Assembly: GCA_964291485.2 (NCBI GenBank)
Contig: OZ220224.1
Coordinates: forward strand, 4,340,001-4,404,000
DNA: 64,000 nt
Origin: Kistimonas sp964291485
GTDB taxonomy: Bacteria; Pseudomonadota; Gammaproteobacteria; Pseudomonadales; Endozoicomonadaceae
Direction: 5' to 3'
The notes under the pieces are model-generated. The model worked only from the letters and a program-made list of their open reading frames with translations. It had not been told where the DNA came from and searched no databases. Of this stretch, positions 8,974 through 21,500 are shown piece after piece (positions within the stretch are counted from its first letter, which is position 1; the number at the start of each line of letters is the position of its first letter). The translations under genes and the position numbers were made by a program.

Positions 8974-9092
8974 CGAACTGCACACATCCTGGCAAGCATC
9001 GGAAATTGCGGGAAGGATAACGATTTGCGGCGGTGGACGCCATGTAAACACTGCCACCGGAACAGCATGGGGCTGTCCCGGTTAACAGCCGG

Positions 9093-9545
9093 TTACGGGT
9101 CAATATCCAGGTTACCGTTGTTCAACAGGTTATTGAGGATATCGGCTTCCGATCCCAGTGAGGATAGATCAACTCCGTCCAGCACGATCTTCTGCACGGT
9201 CTGGCCGTTGGCACTGTCTTTCACAGATATCTCTGTATTCCCGTCCACAAAGGCCAGGTCGAGGAAGGAGTCAATCGTTGCAGCTGATTCTCCCACCAGC
9301 ATATCGCTGAGATCCAGTACATCGCCATCCGCTGTGCTGAAGTCTTCAATCGTATCCGTCGCTGGAGCCGACGAGGTGCCCTCATCACCACTATTGAAGC
9401 GGAAGGTATCGGCACCGGTTCCACCGGTAAGCAGATCGTCGCCGTCACCACCGATCAGGATATCGTTGCCTCCCAAACCGGAGAGATGGTCAGCCTGTGC
9501 GGAACCATTGAGGATCTCATTGCCACTGGTACCATCTACTGCAAC
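9093..9545 (-). other. RTX repeats and C-terminal type I secretion signal of the giant protein
   Basis: The segment codes for Ca2+-binding nonapeptides (GLGGNDILIGGDGDDLLTGG) followed by GADTFRF and a DTIEDFSTADGDVLDLSDML block, the pattern of the C-terminal T1SS domain of the VCA0849 class. The last 80 residues (from LVGESAATIDS to NNGNLDIDP) are almost the same as in the neighbouring 760-aa protein, so both probably use the same exporter. Confidence 0.88.
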
Positions 9546-12500
9546 ATACTCGCCTCCAATACGGACAGATGTATCGTCAATCCACGTACCATAATGACCG
9601 CCCCAGTTCTCGCCATCATCACCACCATGCTCGATGTAGATTGAGCGAACGCCACTGCCATAGTTGCTGAATGTTGTGCTTGCTTCACTCCAGTCAGTGG
9701 TTGCTGTCAGCGTTCCCGTGTTAAATGAATCAATAACACTGCCATCAGCCGCTCTCAGCTCAACTTTCAGGAAATAGGTATCGTCATTGCCAAAGTCATG
9801 GACCATCTTATACCAATCACTCACATCAATATCCGGTGCAGAATCAAGATAAGAAGCACTGAACCCCTTGGCGAGCAGGTCTATGGTCTGGGCTTTTGAG
9901 GCCAGCTGGTGTGAAGTGCTCCAGGCGCCACCATCACCATCATGGCTCTCCGAACCCGAAGTCGTCCGCCAACCATTTCCACCGTTCTGTATGATAGTCC
10001 AACCATTAGTGCCATCCGTTGCACCACCATTAGTCACCAGGTTATCCGACTGGGTGACAGCATCCTGTACAGTCACATTGAAATTTTGTTGCGCGCTGGA
10101 GTCGGTACCATCACTCACGGTAAAGGCAAAACTGGTATTGGTGTCTGTGGTCACAGATGGCGCTGTAAACTGCAGTTTTGAAATATCCGCGGCAGCTATC
10201 ACCTGATTAACAAAAACTGCAGCACCATCATAGGTCAGCGAACCGTTAGCCGGCAGCGACTTAATCGTCACTGAATGTAAGCTGTCGCCATCAGCATCAC
10301 TGAAGCCAAAGTCATCAGCCGTGAAGACATGCGCTTCTGACTCAGCAGTCACCAATGACATGTCCGTTGCCGTCGGCGCGGCATTCATATTATTGACATT
10401 AAAGGCCATCGTGGCTTCAGCGCTGCTGAGGCTACCGTCACTCACGGTATAGGACAAGCTGGCATAATTAGTGCCTGTGGCACCGGCAACCGGTGTAAAC
10501 ACCAGGTTGGGAATATCTGCTACTGCAATCGTCTGGTTCGCGGTCACCGCGGCGCCATTCAGCGTCAGACTGCCTGCTGCCGGAAGCTGAGTAATGGTGA
10601 CAGAAACCAGGCTGTCGCCATCCTGATCTGTAAAGCCAAAGTCAGAGGCTGAGAACGTATGGCTACCGTTCTCGTCAATGGCAAAACCAAAGCCCTCTGT
10701 CATGGTCACGACATTATCAATACTGATGAACGACCCGGAATCAATCCGTAATTCTGTCACATTGTCAGCTTCTACCGACACCGTCAGCCAGTTATTCCAG
10801 TCACTGTGATCGGTCAGGTCCACTGTCTGACTCCAGACCTCCGTACTGCCGTTGAAGGCCCTCAGCGTGACATTGCCGGTGGTATAGCTGGCACTGCTGG
10901 TATAAAGGCCATTGATATCAAATTCCTTGAGATAGGTTGGTGTTGAAAAATGTATTGACGAATCCGCGGAGGACATCGGACGTAACAAATGATCCTGATC
11001 AGTTTGATCCCAGTTCAGGTTAGTCGTCGTCACCCCATCCGGCAGGGAAGAGGAACTGAACTCCATGGTTGTCGCTGTCAGCGGTATTTGCGAACCCGGT
11101 GTTATGGTCGGCGCATATGCATTCACGCCGGTCACGTTAAAGGACAGTGTTTCCGCTGCACTTTCCGCGGTACCGTCACTGACCTTGAACTGGATGTTCG
11201 CATAACCATCGCCATGGGCATTAGCTACAGGGGTAAATACAAGGTTTGGGATATCAGATGCTGAAATCTGCTGATCAACGGTAACTGCCGAGCCATTGAG
11301 CGTCAGACTGCCTGCTGTTGGCAGCTGGGTAATTTTGACATAAGCGAGTGAATCACCATCAATATCATTGAAACCAAAATCAGAGACAGCAAAGGTATGA
11401 CTGGTGTCTTCATCAATGGTGATACCGTTATAAGTCGGTTCTCCCCCAAGGATGAGGTTATCGATACTGGGGCGCAGGTTTGATGACCCACCCGTATTGG
11501 CAAGCACTTTCAACTCGGTGATATTACCCGTTTCCACCGAAACAGTACGCCAGTTATTCCAATCAAAGTAATCCGTTAAATCAACCGTCTCACTCCAGAC
11601 TTCAGTACTACCATTAAAGGCTTGTATTGTGACGCTTTTGTTCGCAGGATTATAAGATGTTCCCTGCTGGAACAAAGCATTCATATCAAAGCTTTTCACG
11701 TAAGTCGGTGAAGAGAATGTTATGGAGCTGTCCCTGTCAAAATTATTGGCATAAATATGCCCACCGCCAGTAGAGTTGTGATAAAAGTTATCCTGCGTTA
11801 ATCCATGATTTGAGCTGTCAAACGTGTACGTTGTTTCCGGTGACGATGATGATCCAGAAAGATCCCCTTCTATGGTCGGTGCATCATTCACAGCATCGAC
11901 ATTGAGGGTCATGGTTTCGGCAGCGCTTTCCGCTGTGCCATCACTGACAGTGAAATCAAAGCTGGCATAACCGGCACCATTGGCGTTAGCAGCCGGTGTG
12001 AATACCAGGTTCGGGATATCCGCTGCGGTAATCACCTGGTTGACTGTCACGGCGCTGCCACTAAGCGTCAGGCTTCCTGCCGCCGGTAACTGGGTAATTT
12101 TGATGGAATGCAACGCATCACCATCGCTATCAGTGAAGCCAAAGTCGCTGACAGAGAAAGTGTGGCTATCATCTTCATCCAGTGTCACCGCGCTGTCTGC
12201 CGCTACCGGGGCAGTGTTTGCCGGCGTGCCGTCAACGTTATCGACGTGGATCGTCAGGGTCGCCGGCGCACTGTCAAGATCGCCGTCACTGACGGTAAAC
12301 GTCATGCTGGCATAGTTAGCCCCGTCCGTATTCGCATCCGGTGTGAACACCAGGTTCGGAATATCAGCGGCCGTAATCACCTGGTTGGCAGTGACAGCCG
12401 AACCATTCAGTGTCAGGCTGCCTGCAGCCGGCAACTGGGTGATTTTGACAGAAGCCAGTGCATCCCCATCCGCATCGGTAAAGCCAAAGTCAGAAACCGA

Positions 12501-15500
12501 GAACGTATGACTGCTGTTTTCATCAATGGTAAGGCCTGAAGGCTCCCCACCCGTGACCAGGTTGTCGATACTCGGCCAAAAGAGGTTCCTGCCAACATCA
12601 GAAAACTGCAGCTCCGTGACGTTGGCAACGCCAACCGATACCGTTTGCCAACTGCTCCAGTCACGATTGTCAGTGAGATCAAGCGTAGCGCTCCAGAGCT
12701 CTGTCGAACCATTAAATGCTTTCACCGTAACCGATGTTGTAGTTGGCGAGGAGAATCCTTCCCACGGTAATGCATTGATATCAAAACTCTTCACATACGC
12801 TGGGGAATCGAAATTCACCGAGCTTAGGCCATTACCAGCGTTGTCGTAAGCCCAAAGGTGTCCGCCTCCATCAGTACTGTGAGAAAAATCTGTGTCTGTT
12901 AATCCATCAGAGTTAAACGAATCAAAGGTGTAAGTGGTTTCCGGTGATGGCGTCGAATAAAGATCCCCTTCAACCGTTGGCGCATTATTTACCTCATTAA
13001 CGTTAAACGTCATGGTTTCTGCCGCACTTTCCAGAGAACCATCACTGACGGTGAAATCAAAGCTGGCATAACCGGCACCATGTGCGTCGGCAACAGGCGT
13101 GAAGACCAGGTTCGGAATGTCCGCTGCCGCAATCACCTGATTAGCCGTTACGGCTGAACCATTGAGCGTCAGGCTGCCTGCTGCCGGCAACTGGGTAATC
13201 TTGATGGAATCCAGCGAATCACCATCACCATCACTGAAACTAAACTCACTGGCTGAGAAGGTATGACTGCCACCTTCGTCCAGTGACACCGTATTGTCGG
13301 CGGTTGTCGGTGCATCAGCCACAGCAGTGACATTGATGTTAAGGGTTTCTGCCGCACTCTCTGCGGAACCATCACTGACTTTGAACTCAATACTGGCATA
13401 GCCACTACCACTGGTATTAGCATCAGGTGCAAAGATCAGGTTCGGAATATCCGCTGCTGATATCTGCTGATCAACGGTGACCGCAGTACCATTCAATGTC
13501 AGGCTACCGGCTGCAGGAAGCTGTGTGATTTTGACATAGGCAAGCGAGTCGCCATCGGCATCGTTAAAGCCGAAATCAGAGACCGAAAACGTGTGGCTGT
13601 TGTCTTCATCAATGGTCAGGCCGGAGGGCTCTCCACCCGTAACCAGGTTGTCGATACTGGGATAAAAGTTTCCGCTCAGGTCACTGAATCGTAACTCTGT
13701 GACGTTTCCAACTCCGACGGATACGCTCTGCCAGTTACTCCAGTCAGTATTACCGCTCAAATCAAGCGTCGTACTCCAAAGCTCTGTCGCGCCATTGAAC
13801 GCTTTAATCGTCACCATTGCATTGGCCGGTATGGAGGAGAATCCCTCCCACGGCAGTGCGTTCATCTCAAAACTTTTCACATAGGTCGGAGAGTCAAAAG
13901 TCAGCGACCTGTCATCAGCGGCATTCGAAGCGTACGTATAGAGATGTCCTCCGCCTGTCGTGTTTTGAGAGAAGTTTGTCTGTGTTATACCTGCAGTGGT
14001 TATAGAGTCAAAGGTATACGTGGTTTCTGGAGACGATGATGCGCCATACAGGTCTCCTTCAATCGTTGGCGCGTCATTCACCGCATCGACATTCAAGGTC
14101 ATCGTTTCTGCCGCACTCTCATGCGTGCCATCACTGACCGTGAAATCAAAACTGGCGTAACCGGCACCATTCGCACCCGCAGCAGGTGTGAATACCAGGT
14201 TCGGGATATCCGCTGCTGCTATCACCTGATTAGCGGTTACAGCTGAACCATTGAGCGTCAGGCTTCCTGCTGCCGGCAGCTGGGTAACCTTGATGGAATG
14301 CAATGCATCACCATCACTGTCACTGAAACCAAAGTCACTGACAGAGAATGTATGGCTGTCATCTTCATCCAGAGTTACCGCACTGTCAGCCGCTGTCGGC
14401 GCGTAGTCAACACTGTCCACATCGAATGTCAGGGTTGATGCAGTACTTTCCTGTGTGCCGTCACTTACGGTATAAGTGATGGTGGCATAATCAGCGCCAT
14501 TCGCATTCGCATCCGGTGTGAAGACCAGGTTGGAGATATCCGCTGCAGCAATCACCTGGTTGGCAGTAACATCTACGCCATTGAGCTTGAGACTGCCTGC
14601 ACCCGGCAACTGAGTAATCTTCACAGAATGCAGCGTATCGCCATCAATATCAGAGAAAGCAAAATCGGCAGCGGAGAAGGTATGACTGCTGTTTTCGTCA
14701 ATCGTCTTATCATCAACAGCCTCGACAATCGCTACGTTATCAATTCTCGGCCACATCTGGACGTTTGAGGGTATATCCAACCTCAGCTCCGTCACATTGC
14801 CCGCTTCTACTGAAATATGTAACCAAGCATCCGCCGCCGTGTAATCGGAGACATCGACAGTTTGACTCCAGACCTCCGTATTGCCGTTAAACGCCCTGAC
14901 CGTAAATGGCTGAATATTTTGGTTATGAGTGAAGCTGTCCCAGCCTATTCCATTAATGTCAAACCCTTTGACATAAGAGGCTGTTTCAAAATGAATGGAT
15001 GGCGTTGACGTATCATTCATACGATACAGACTGCCTTCCTGATTCCAGGAAAATCCACTGATCGTAATGCCTTCTCCCACAATGGTTGGATCAGAAAATT
15101 CGTAGGGATCATCAAATGTCAGTGTATTTTCTGTTCCGGTGATCGGTGCATCATTCACGGCCGTGACATTCAGCGTCATGGTTTCTGCCGTACTTTCCAG
15201 CTCACCATCATTAACCGTGAAGTCAAAAGTGGCGTAACCGGCGCCATTGGCATTGGCTGCCGGCGTGAAGACCAGATTAGGAATATCGTTTGCCTCAATG
15301 ATCTGGTTTGCCGTCACCGCAGTGCCACTCAACGTCAGGGTACCGGCTGCTGGTAACTGGGTAATCTTGATGGAGTGAAGGGCATCTCCTTGACTGTCTG
15401 TGAAATTAAAATCACTGACAGCAAAGGTATGGCTGCCATCTTCATCCAGCGTCACCGCACTGTCTGCCGCCGTTGGCGCCGTGTTCACGTTATTGACATT

Positions 15501-18500
15501 GAAGGTCAGGGTCTCTGGCGCACTTTCAAGCGAGCCATCGCTGACCGTGAACATTATATTGGCATAGTTGGTTCCATCCGTATTCGCATCCGGAGTGAAC
15601 ACAAGATTAGGAATATCAGCTGCAGTAATCACCTGGTTGGTACTGACAGCCACACCACTCAGTGTCAGGCTACCTGCTGCCGGTAGCTGAGTGATTTTGA
15701 CAGAAGCCAGCGCATCACCATCTGCATCGGTAAAGCCAAAGTCAGACACTGAGAATGTATGGCTACTGTTCTCATCAATGGCAATACCAAAACTATCGGC
15801 CAGGGTGACAAGGTTATCAATACTGATAAACGAACCACTATCAATCCGCAGTTCTGTCACATTGTCCGTTTCTACCGATACCGTCAGCCAGTTATTCCAG
15901 TCACTGTGATCGGTTAGATCAACCGTCTGACTCCAGACCTCCGTACTGCCGTTGAAGGCTCTCAGCGTGACACTGCCTGTTGTATGACTGCCGCTGCTGG
16001 TATGAAGGCCATTGATATCAAATTCCTTGAGATAGGTCGGCGTTGAAAAGTGTATTGACGAATCCTGTGAAGATACCGGACGGAACACGTGATCCTGGTC
16101 CGTTTGATCCCAGTTCAGGTTAGTCGTGGTCACCCCGTCAGGCAGGGAAGAGGAGTCAAACGTCAGTGTTGATTCTGTCACTGGTACCTGTGACGATTGC
16201 TCGATAATCGGCGCGACGTTGACGTTATTGACGTTGAATGTCATGGTTGCCGGCGCACTTTCGAGACTGCCGTCACTGACCGTGAAGGCAAAGTTCGCGT
16301 AATTCGCCCCATCCGTATTGGCATCCGGCGTAAAGACCAGGTTCGGAATATCCGCCGCTGTGATGACCTGGTTGGCTGTTACCGCCGAACCATTCAATGT
16401 CAGGCTGCCTGCTGCCGGCAATTGGGTAATCTTGACGGATGAAAGGCTGTCGCCATCCACGTCAGAGAATGTAAAGTCACTCAGACTAAAGGTATGGCTG
16501 TCATTTTCATCCAATGTCACGGTATCAGCCGCTGTTGTCGGCGCATCATTCACCGAAGACACATTAAATGACAGCGTTTCGGCGGCACTCTCTGCGGTGC
16601 CATCACTGACCTTAAACTGGATGCTTGCATAGCCGTCACCATGCGCGTTAGCCGCAGGGGTAAAGACAAGATTGGGGATATCTGAAGCTGAAATCTGCTG
16701 ATCAACGGTGACCGCTGATCCATTGAGTGTCAGACTGCCTGCCGCTGGTAGCTGGGTAATCTTAACGTAGGATAGTGAGTCTCCATCAGTATCTGTAAAA
16801 CCAAATTCAGAGGCGGCGAAAGTATGGCTATCGTCTTCGTCGATGGTAATACCACTGCCGGTCGGCTCACCACCAATGATCAGGTTATCGATACTGGGCC
16901 GTAATTGAGATCCACTCCCCTGGTTTGCGATCACTTTCAGTTCCGTGATATTGCCTGTATCCACAGAAACCGTCGCCCAGTTATTCCAGTCAAAGTGATT
17001 GGTTAAATCAACAGTCTCACTCCAGACTTCAGTACTGCCGTTATAGGCTTTTATTGTTACGAATTTATTTGATGGGTTGTATGAAGCGCCCTGCTGGAAT
17101 AGTGGATTAATATCAAAACTCTTCACATAGGTCGGTGAGGAGAATGTTATGGAACTGTCCTTGTCAAAGTTATTGGCATAAATATGCCCGCCACCCGTTG
17201 TGTTGTGATAAAAGTTATCCTGCGAAAGCCCGTGGTTTGAACTGTCAAAGGTGTATGTTGTCTCTGGTGAGGAAGAGGAAGAGCCGTAGATATCCCCTTC
17301 TATTGTTGGAGCATCATTCACTGCATCAACATTGAGTGTCATGGTTTCTGCCGCACTTTCCAGCGTACCGTCACTGACCGTGAAATCAAAACTGGCATAA
17401 CCGGCGCCATTAGCGTTGGCATCTGGCGTAAAGACCAGGTTCTGGATATCCGCCGCGGTAATTACCTGGTTAGCCGTGACAGCAGCGCCATTCAGCGTCA
17501 GGCTGCCAGCCCCCGGTAACTGGGTGACCTTGATCGAATGCAGCGCATCGCCCGTATCAATATCACTGAAACCAAATTCACTGGCCGAGAAAGTATGGCT
17601 ATCGTCTTCGTCCAGAGTCACGGTGTTGTCTGATGCCGTCGGCGCATCATTCACCGCATCCACATTCAGCGTGATCGTCTGTGCCGCGCTCTCCATACCG
17701 CCACTGTCGGTTACCGTGAACTGGAAGCTGGCATAGCCGGCACCATTAGCATTGGCTGCCGGAGTGAAAACAAGATTTGCGATATCGGCCGCCGCAATCA
17801 CCTGGTTGGCGGTGACAGCTGCACCGTTCAAGGTCAGGCTTCCAGCGCCGGGTAACTGGGTCACTTTAACGGACGCCATCGTATCGCCGGAATCACTGTC
17901 ACTGAAGCCGAACTCACTGGCCGCAAAGGTATGACTGTCATCTTCATCCAGCGTCACAGTGTTGTCGGATGCTGTCGGCGCCGTGTTTGCGGCGATGTTG
18001 ATATTCAGTGTCGCGGTACTGGTATCTGTGCCGTCTGATACCTCATATGTGAATGAGTCCGCACCCAGCAACTGAACTTCCGTATCTGTCAGAGCACGGT
18101 TGTATATCCGTGCTTCATCTATCTGCCCATGGAAATTGTGTGTTCCTGTCGTCAGATCCCCGGTGTGAATCTGGGTGGTGACATTGACTCCGCCAAAGGC
18201 TGCTTCGTCTCCGTGCGCAGCCACAGCCTCTCCGGCACCACTGGCAAACTCTGCACCATCAAGATAGCCTTTCAACGATCCGGCTCCCCCATCCAATACA
18301 AGGGAGACGTGGTGCCAGTCGTTATCACTGGCATCCAGCGAGGTATTCAGATAAGTTCCGCTCCAGCTGGTGCTCTCGCTCCATGCCCCTGCATACAGTT
18401 GTCCTTCATGGATATAAATCGAGAAGCCATTCGACGTTCCCCCTTCCTCGTAAAGAATCTGGGTACCACTCAAATCATTATCAGGATCAACCTTGAAGGA

Positions 18501-21500
18501 GAAACTGATGGTGCGTTCATCAATGTTTCCACTGTAGGTGTTGATCTCGGTGGAGTCCGCCACCGTTACCATATCACCATCACCATCCAGCCTGACGGCA
18601 TTACCTTTCACGCCACCACTGGCAAAAGCGGCATCCCCCGTCAATACACCGGTGGTTGCTTCGGTATCGTCTGGCGCCGAGTCCTCTGCGGACGTACCAC
18701 TGCTTTCATCAAAATTCCATTCTGCGACAAGCCCAGTGTTCAAATCTGCAGAGGCATAACTTGAATCCAGCGTATAAGACCAGGTGCCATCTGCAGCAAT
18801 GGTCAAGGTGCCAAATTCACCCGTGATATCCGTACTGCCGGATGCGGCAACTGCCTGTCCATTGATAGAGGTGATCGTCAGGTCATCCCCTTCAACATCG
18901 CTGTCATTATCAAGCACATTGCCCGTCGCGGTGGAAAGGTGGTTCGCCGTCGCGGATTCATCCTGCAGGTCTGGCGCATCATTGACTGCCGTGACATTGA
19001 ACGTCAGCGTTTGTTCAGCACTTTCCAGCGAACCGTCGCTGACCGTGAACTTGAAATCCGCATACCCGGTACCATTGGCATTGGCTGCCGGCGTGAAGAC
19101 CAGGTTTGGAATGTCGTCTGTTTCAATGACCTGGTTCGCCGTCACGGCTGTGCCATTCAGCGTCAGGCTTCCTGCTACGGGCAGCTGGGTAATCTTGACT
19201 GACTGCAGTGTGTCGCTGCTATCAAGGTCGCTGAAACCAAACTCACTGGCAGCAAAGGTGTGGCTGTTATCTTCATCCAGCGTCACCGCGTGATCGGCGG
19301 TTGTTGGTGCATCGTTCACCGCCGTGACATTTAACGTCATGGTTTCTGCGGTACTCTCCAGCGTGCCGTCACTGACCGTGAACTCAAAGCTGGCATACCC
19401 GGCACCATTGGCATTGGCTGCGGGTGTGAAAACAAGATTGGGAATATCTGCAGCAGCAATCACCTGGTTGGCTGTCACAGCCGTTCCGCCAAGTGTCAGG
19501 CTACCGGCTGCCGGCAGCTGGGTAATCCTGACGGAATGCAGTGCATCACCCTCCCTGTCGGTGAAACCAAAGTCGCTGACAGAGAAGGTATGGCTATCAT
19601 CTTCATCCAATGTCACCACACTGTCTGCAGCCACCGGTGCGCTATTAACGTTAGTGACATTGAATCCCATCGTCGCCGGCGCACTTTCCAGACTACCGTC
19701 ACTGACGGTATAGGTGATGCTGGCGTAATTACTTCCATCCGTATTCTCGTCAGGCGTAAACACCAGATTCGGAATGTCCGCTGCCGTAATGACCTGGTTC
19801 GCGGTCACGGCCGCCCCATTCAACGTCAGGCTGCCCGCTGCCGGTAACTCGGTAATCTTCACGGAATGGAGGCTGTCGCCATCTTTATCCGTAAAGCCAA
19901 AATCGGATTCGGAGAACGTATGACTACTGTTCTCATTAATGGTAAAGCCGAATCCATCGGTCAGCGTCACAACATTATCGATACTGATGAACGACCCGGC
20001 ATCAATCCGCAGCTCTGTCACATTCCCGATATCTACCGACACAGTCAGCCAGTTATTCCAGTCACTGTGATCGGTTAGATCAACCGTCTGACTCCAGACC
20101 TCCGTACTGCCGTTGAAGGCCCTCAACGTGACATTGCCGGTGGTATAGCTGGCACTGCTGGTATAGAGCCCATTAATATCAAACTCCTTAAGATACGTCG
20201 GCGTTGAGAAATGTATCGACGAATCCTGGGAAGACATCGGACGTAACAAATGATCCTGATCAGTTTGATCCCAGTTCAGGTTAGTCGTCGTCACCCCATC
20301 AGGCAGGGAAGAGGAACTAAACTCCAGCGTTGTCTCTGTAATCGGTATTTGTGACGATGGCGTAATGGTTGGCGCATCATTCACGGCCGTGACATCGAAC
20401 GTTATTGTCTGTGCCGCACTTTCCAGCAAACCGTCACTGACCGTGAACTGGAAATCTGCATAACCAGTGCCATTGGCATCCGCAGCTGGCGTAAAGACCA
20501 GATTGGGAATATCTGCAGCCGCAATCACCTGATTGGCCGTTACCGCAGCACCATTGAATGTCAGGCTGCCAGCCGTCGGTAACTGGGTAATTTTTATCGA
20601 ATGCAGCGTATCGCTTACATCCACATCACTGAAGTTAAAGTCTCCGGCGGAGAAGGTATGGCTGCCATCCTCCGTGATCGTCAGGGTCTCATCGGATGCC
20701 GTGGGTGCGTCGTTGACGTTGGCAATCGTGACGTTGAAGGTGCTCTCCGCCGTCGCTCCGGCGGAATCGGTCACGGTGACTTTCAGGGCAATAGCGCCCA
20801 CATCATCATTGGCCGGTGTACCACTGAAGGTCCGGGCGCCAGCATCAAAACTTAACCAGGACGGTAACGGGCTGCCATCAGCCAGGGTGGCGCTGTAAGT
20901 TAAGGTATCGCCACTGTCCACATCGCTGAAGGTGTTAGCAGGCACCACGAAACTGAACTGGGTATCCTCACTGCCTGACTGATCAGTAATGGCGGTGGCC
21001 ACCGGCGCATCGTTATTGCCGTTGATGGTGATGGTAATGGTGTGTTCCGTACCGTCCACCGACGTGATGGTCAGGCTGTCGGTCAGGCTGCCGCTGGCAC
21101 CCAGCGCCTGAATGGCGCTTTGGGTATTGTCCGCCGAGTAGGTCCAGGCGCCTGCGGCGTTGATGGTCAAGTCACCGTAAGCACCATTGACCGTTTCAGC
21201 GGTAAAGCTCGCTTCCCCGGCATCTGCGTCGCTGATGGTGAGTGCGCCGCTGGCGGTCAGTGTGGCGGCGCTGTCTTCCGTGACCGCATCGCTATCCACA
21301 CCGCCGATCTCTGCAGCGTCACTGACCGCCGTCACATCGAAGGTCAGGGTTGTTTCTGCGCTGCTGAGGCTGCCGTCGCTGACAGTGAATTTCAGATCCG
21401 CATAACCGTCGCCATTGGCATTGGCTGCAGGTGTGAACACCAGGTTGCCGATATCCGCCGCCGTGATCACCTGGTTGGCCGTCACCGCAGCACCGTTAAG

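Noticed and set aside
8974..9057. N-terminal extension of Uup
   Set aside because: The 28 extra residues are not ABC-like, and the ATG at 8973 gives the usual Uup start and length.
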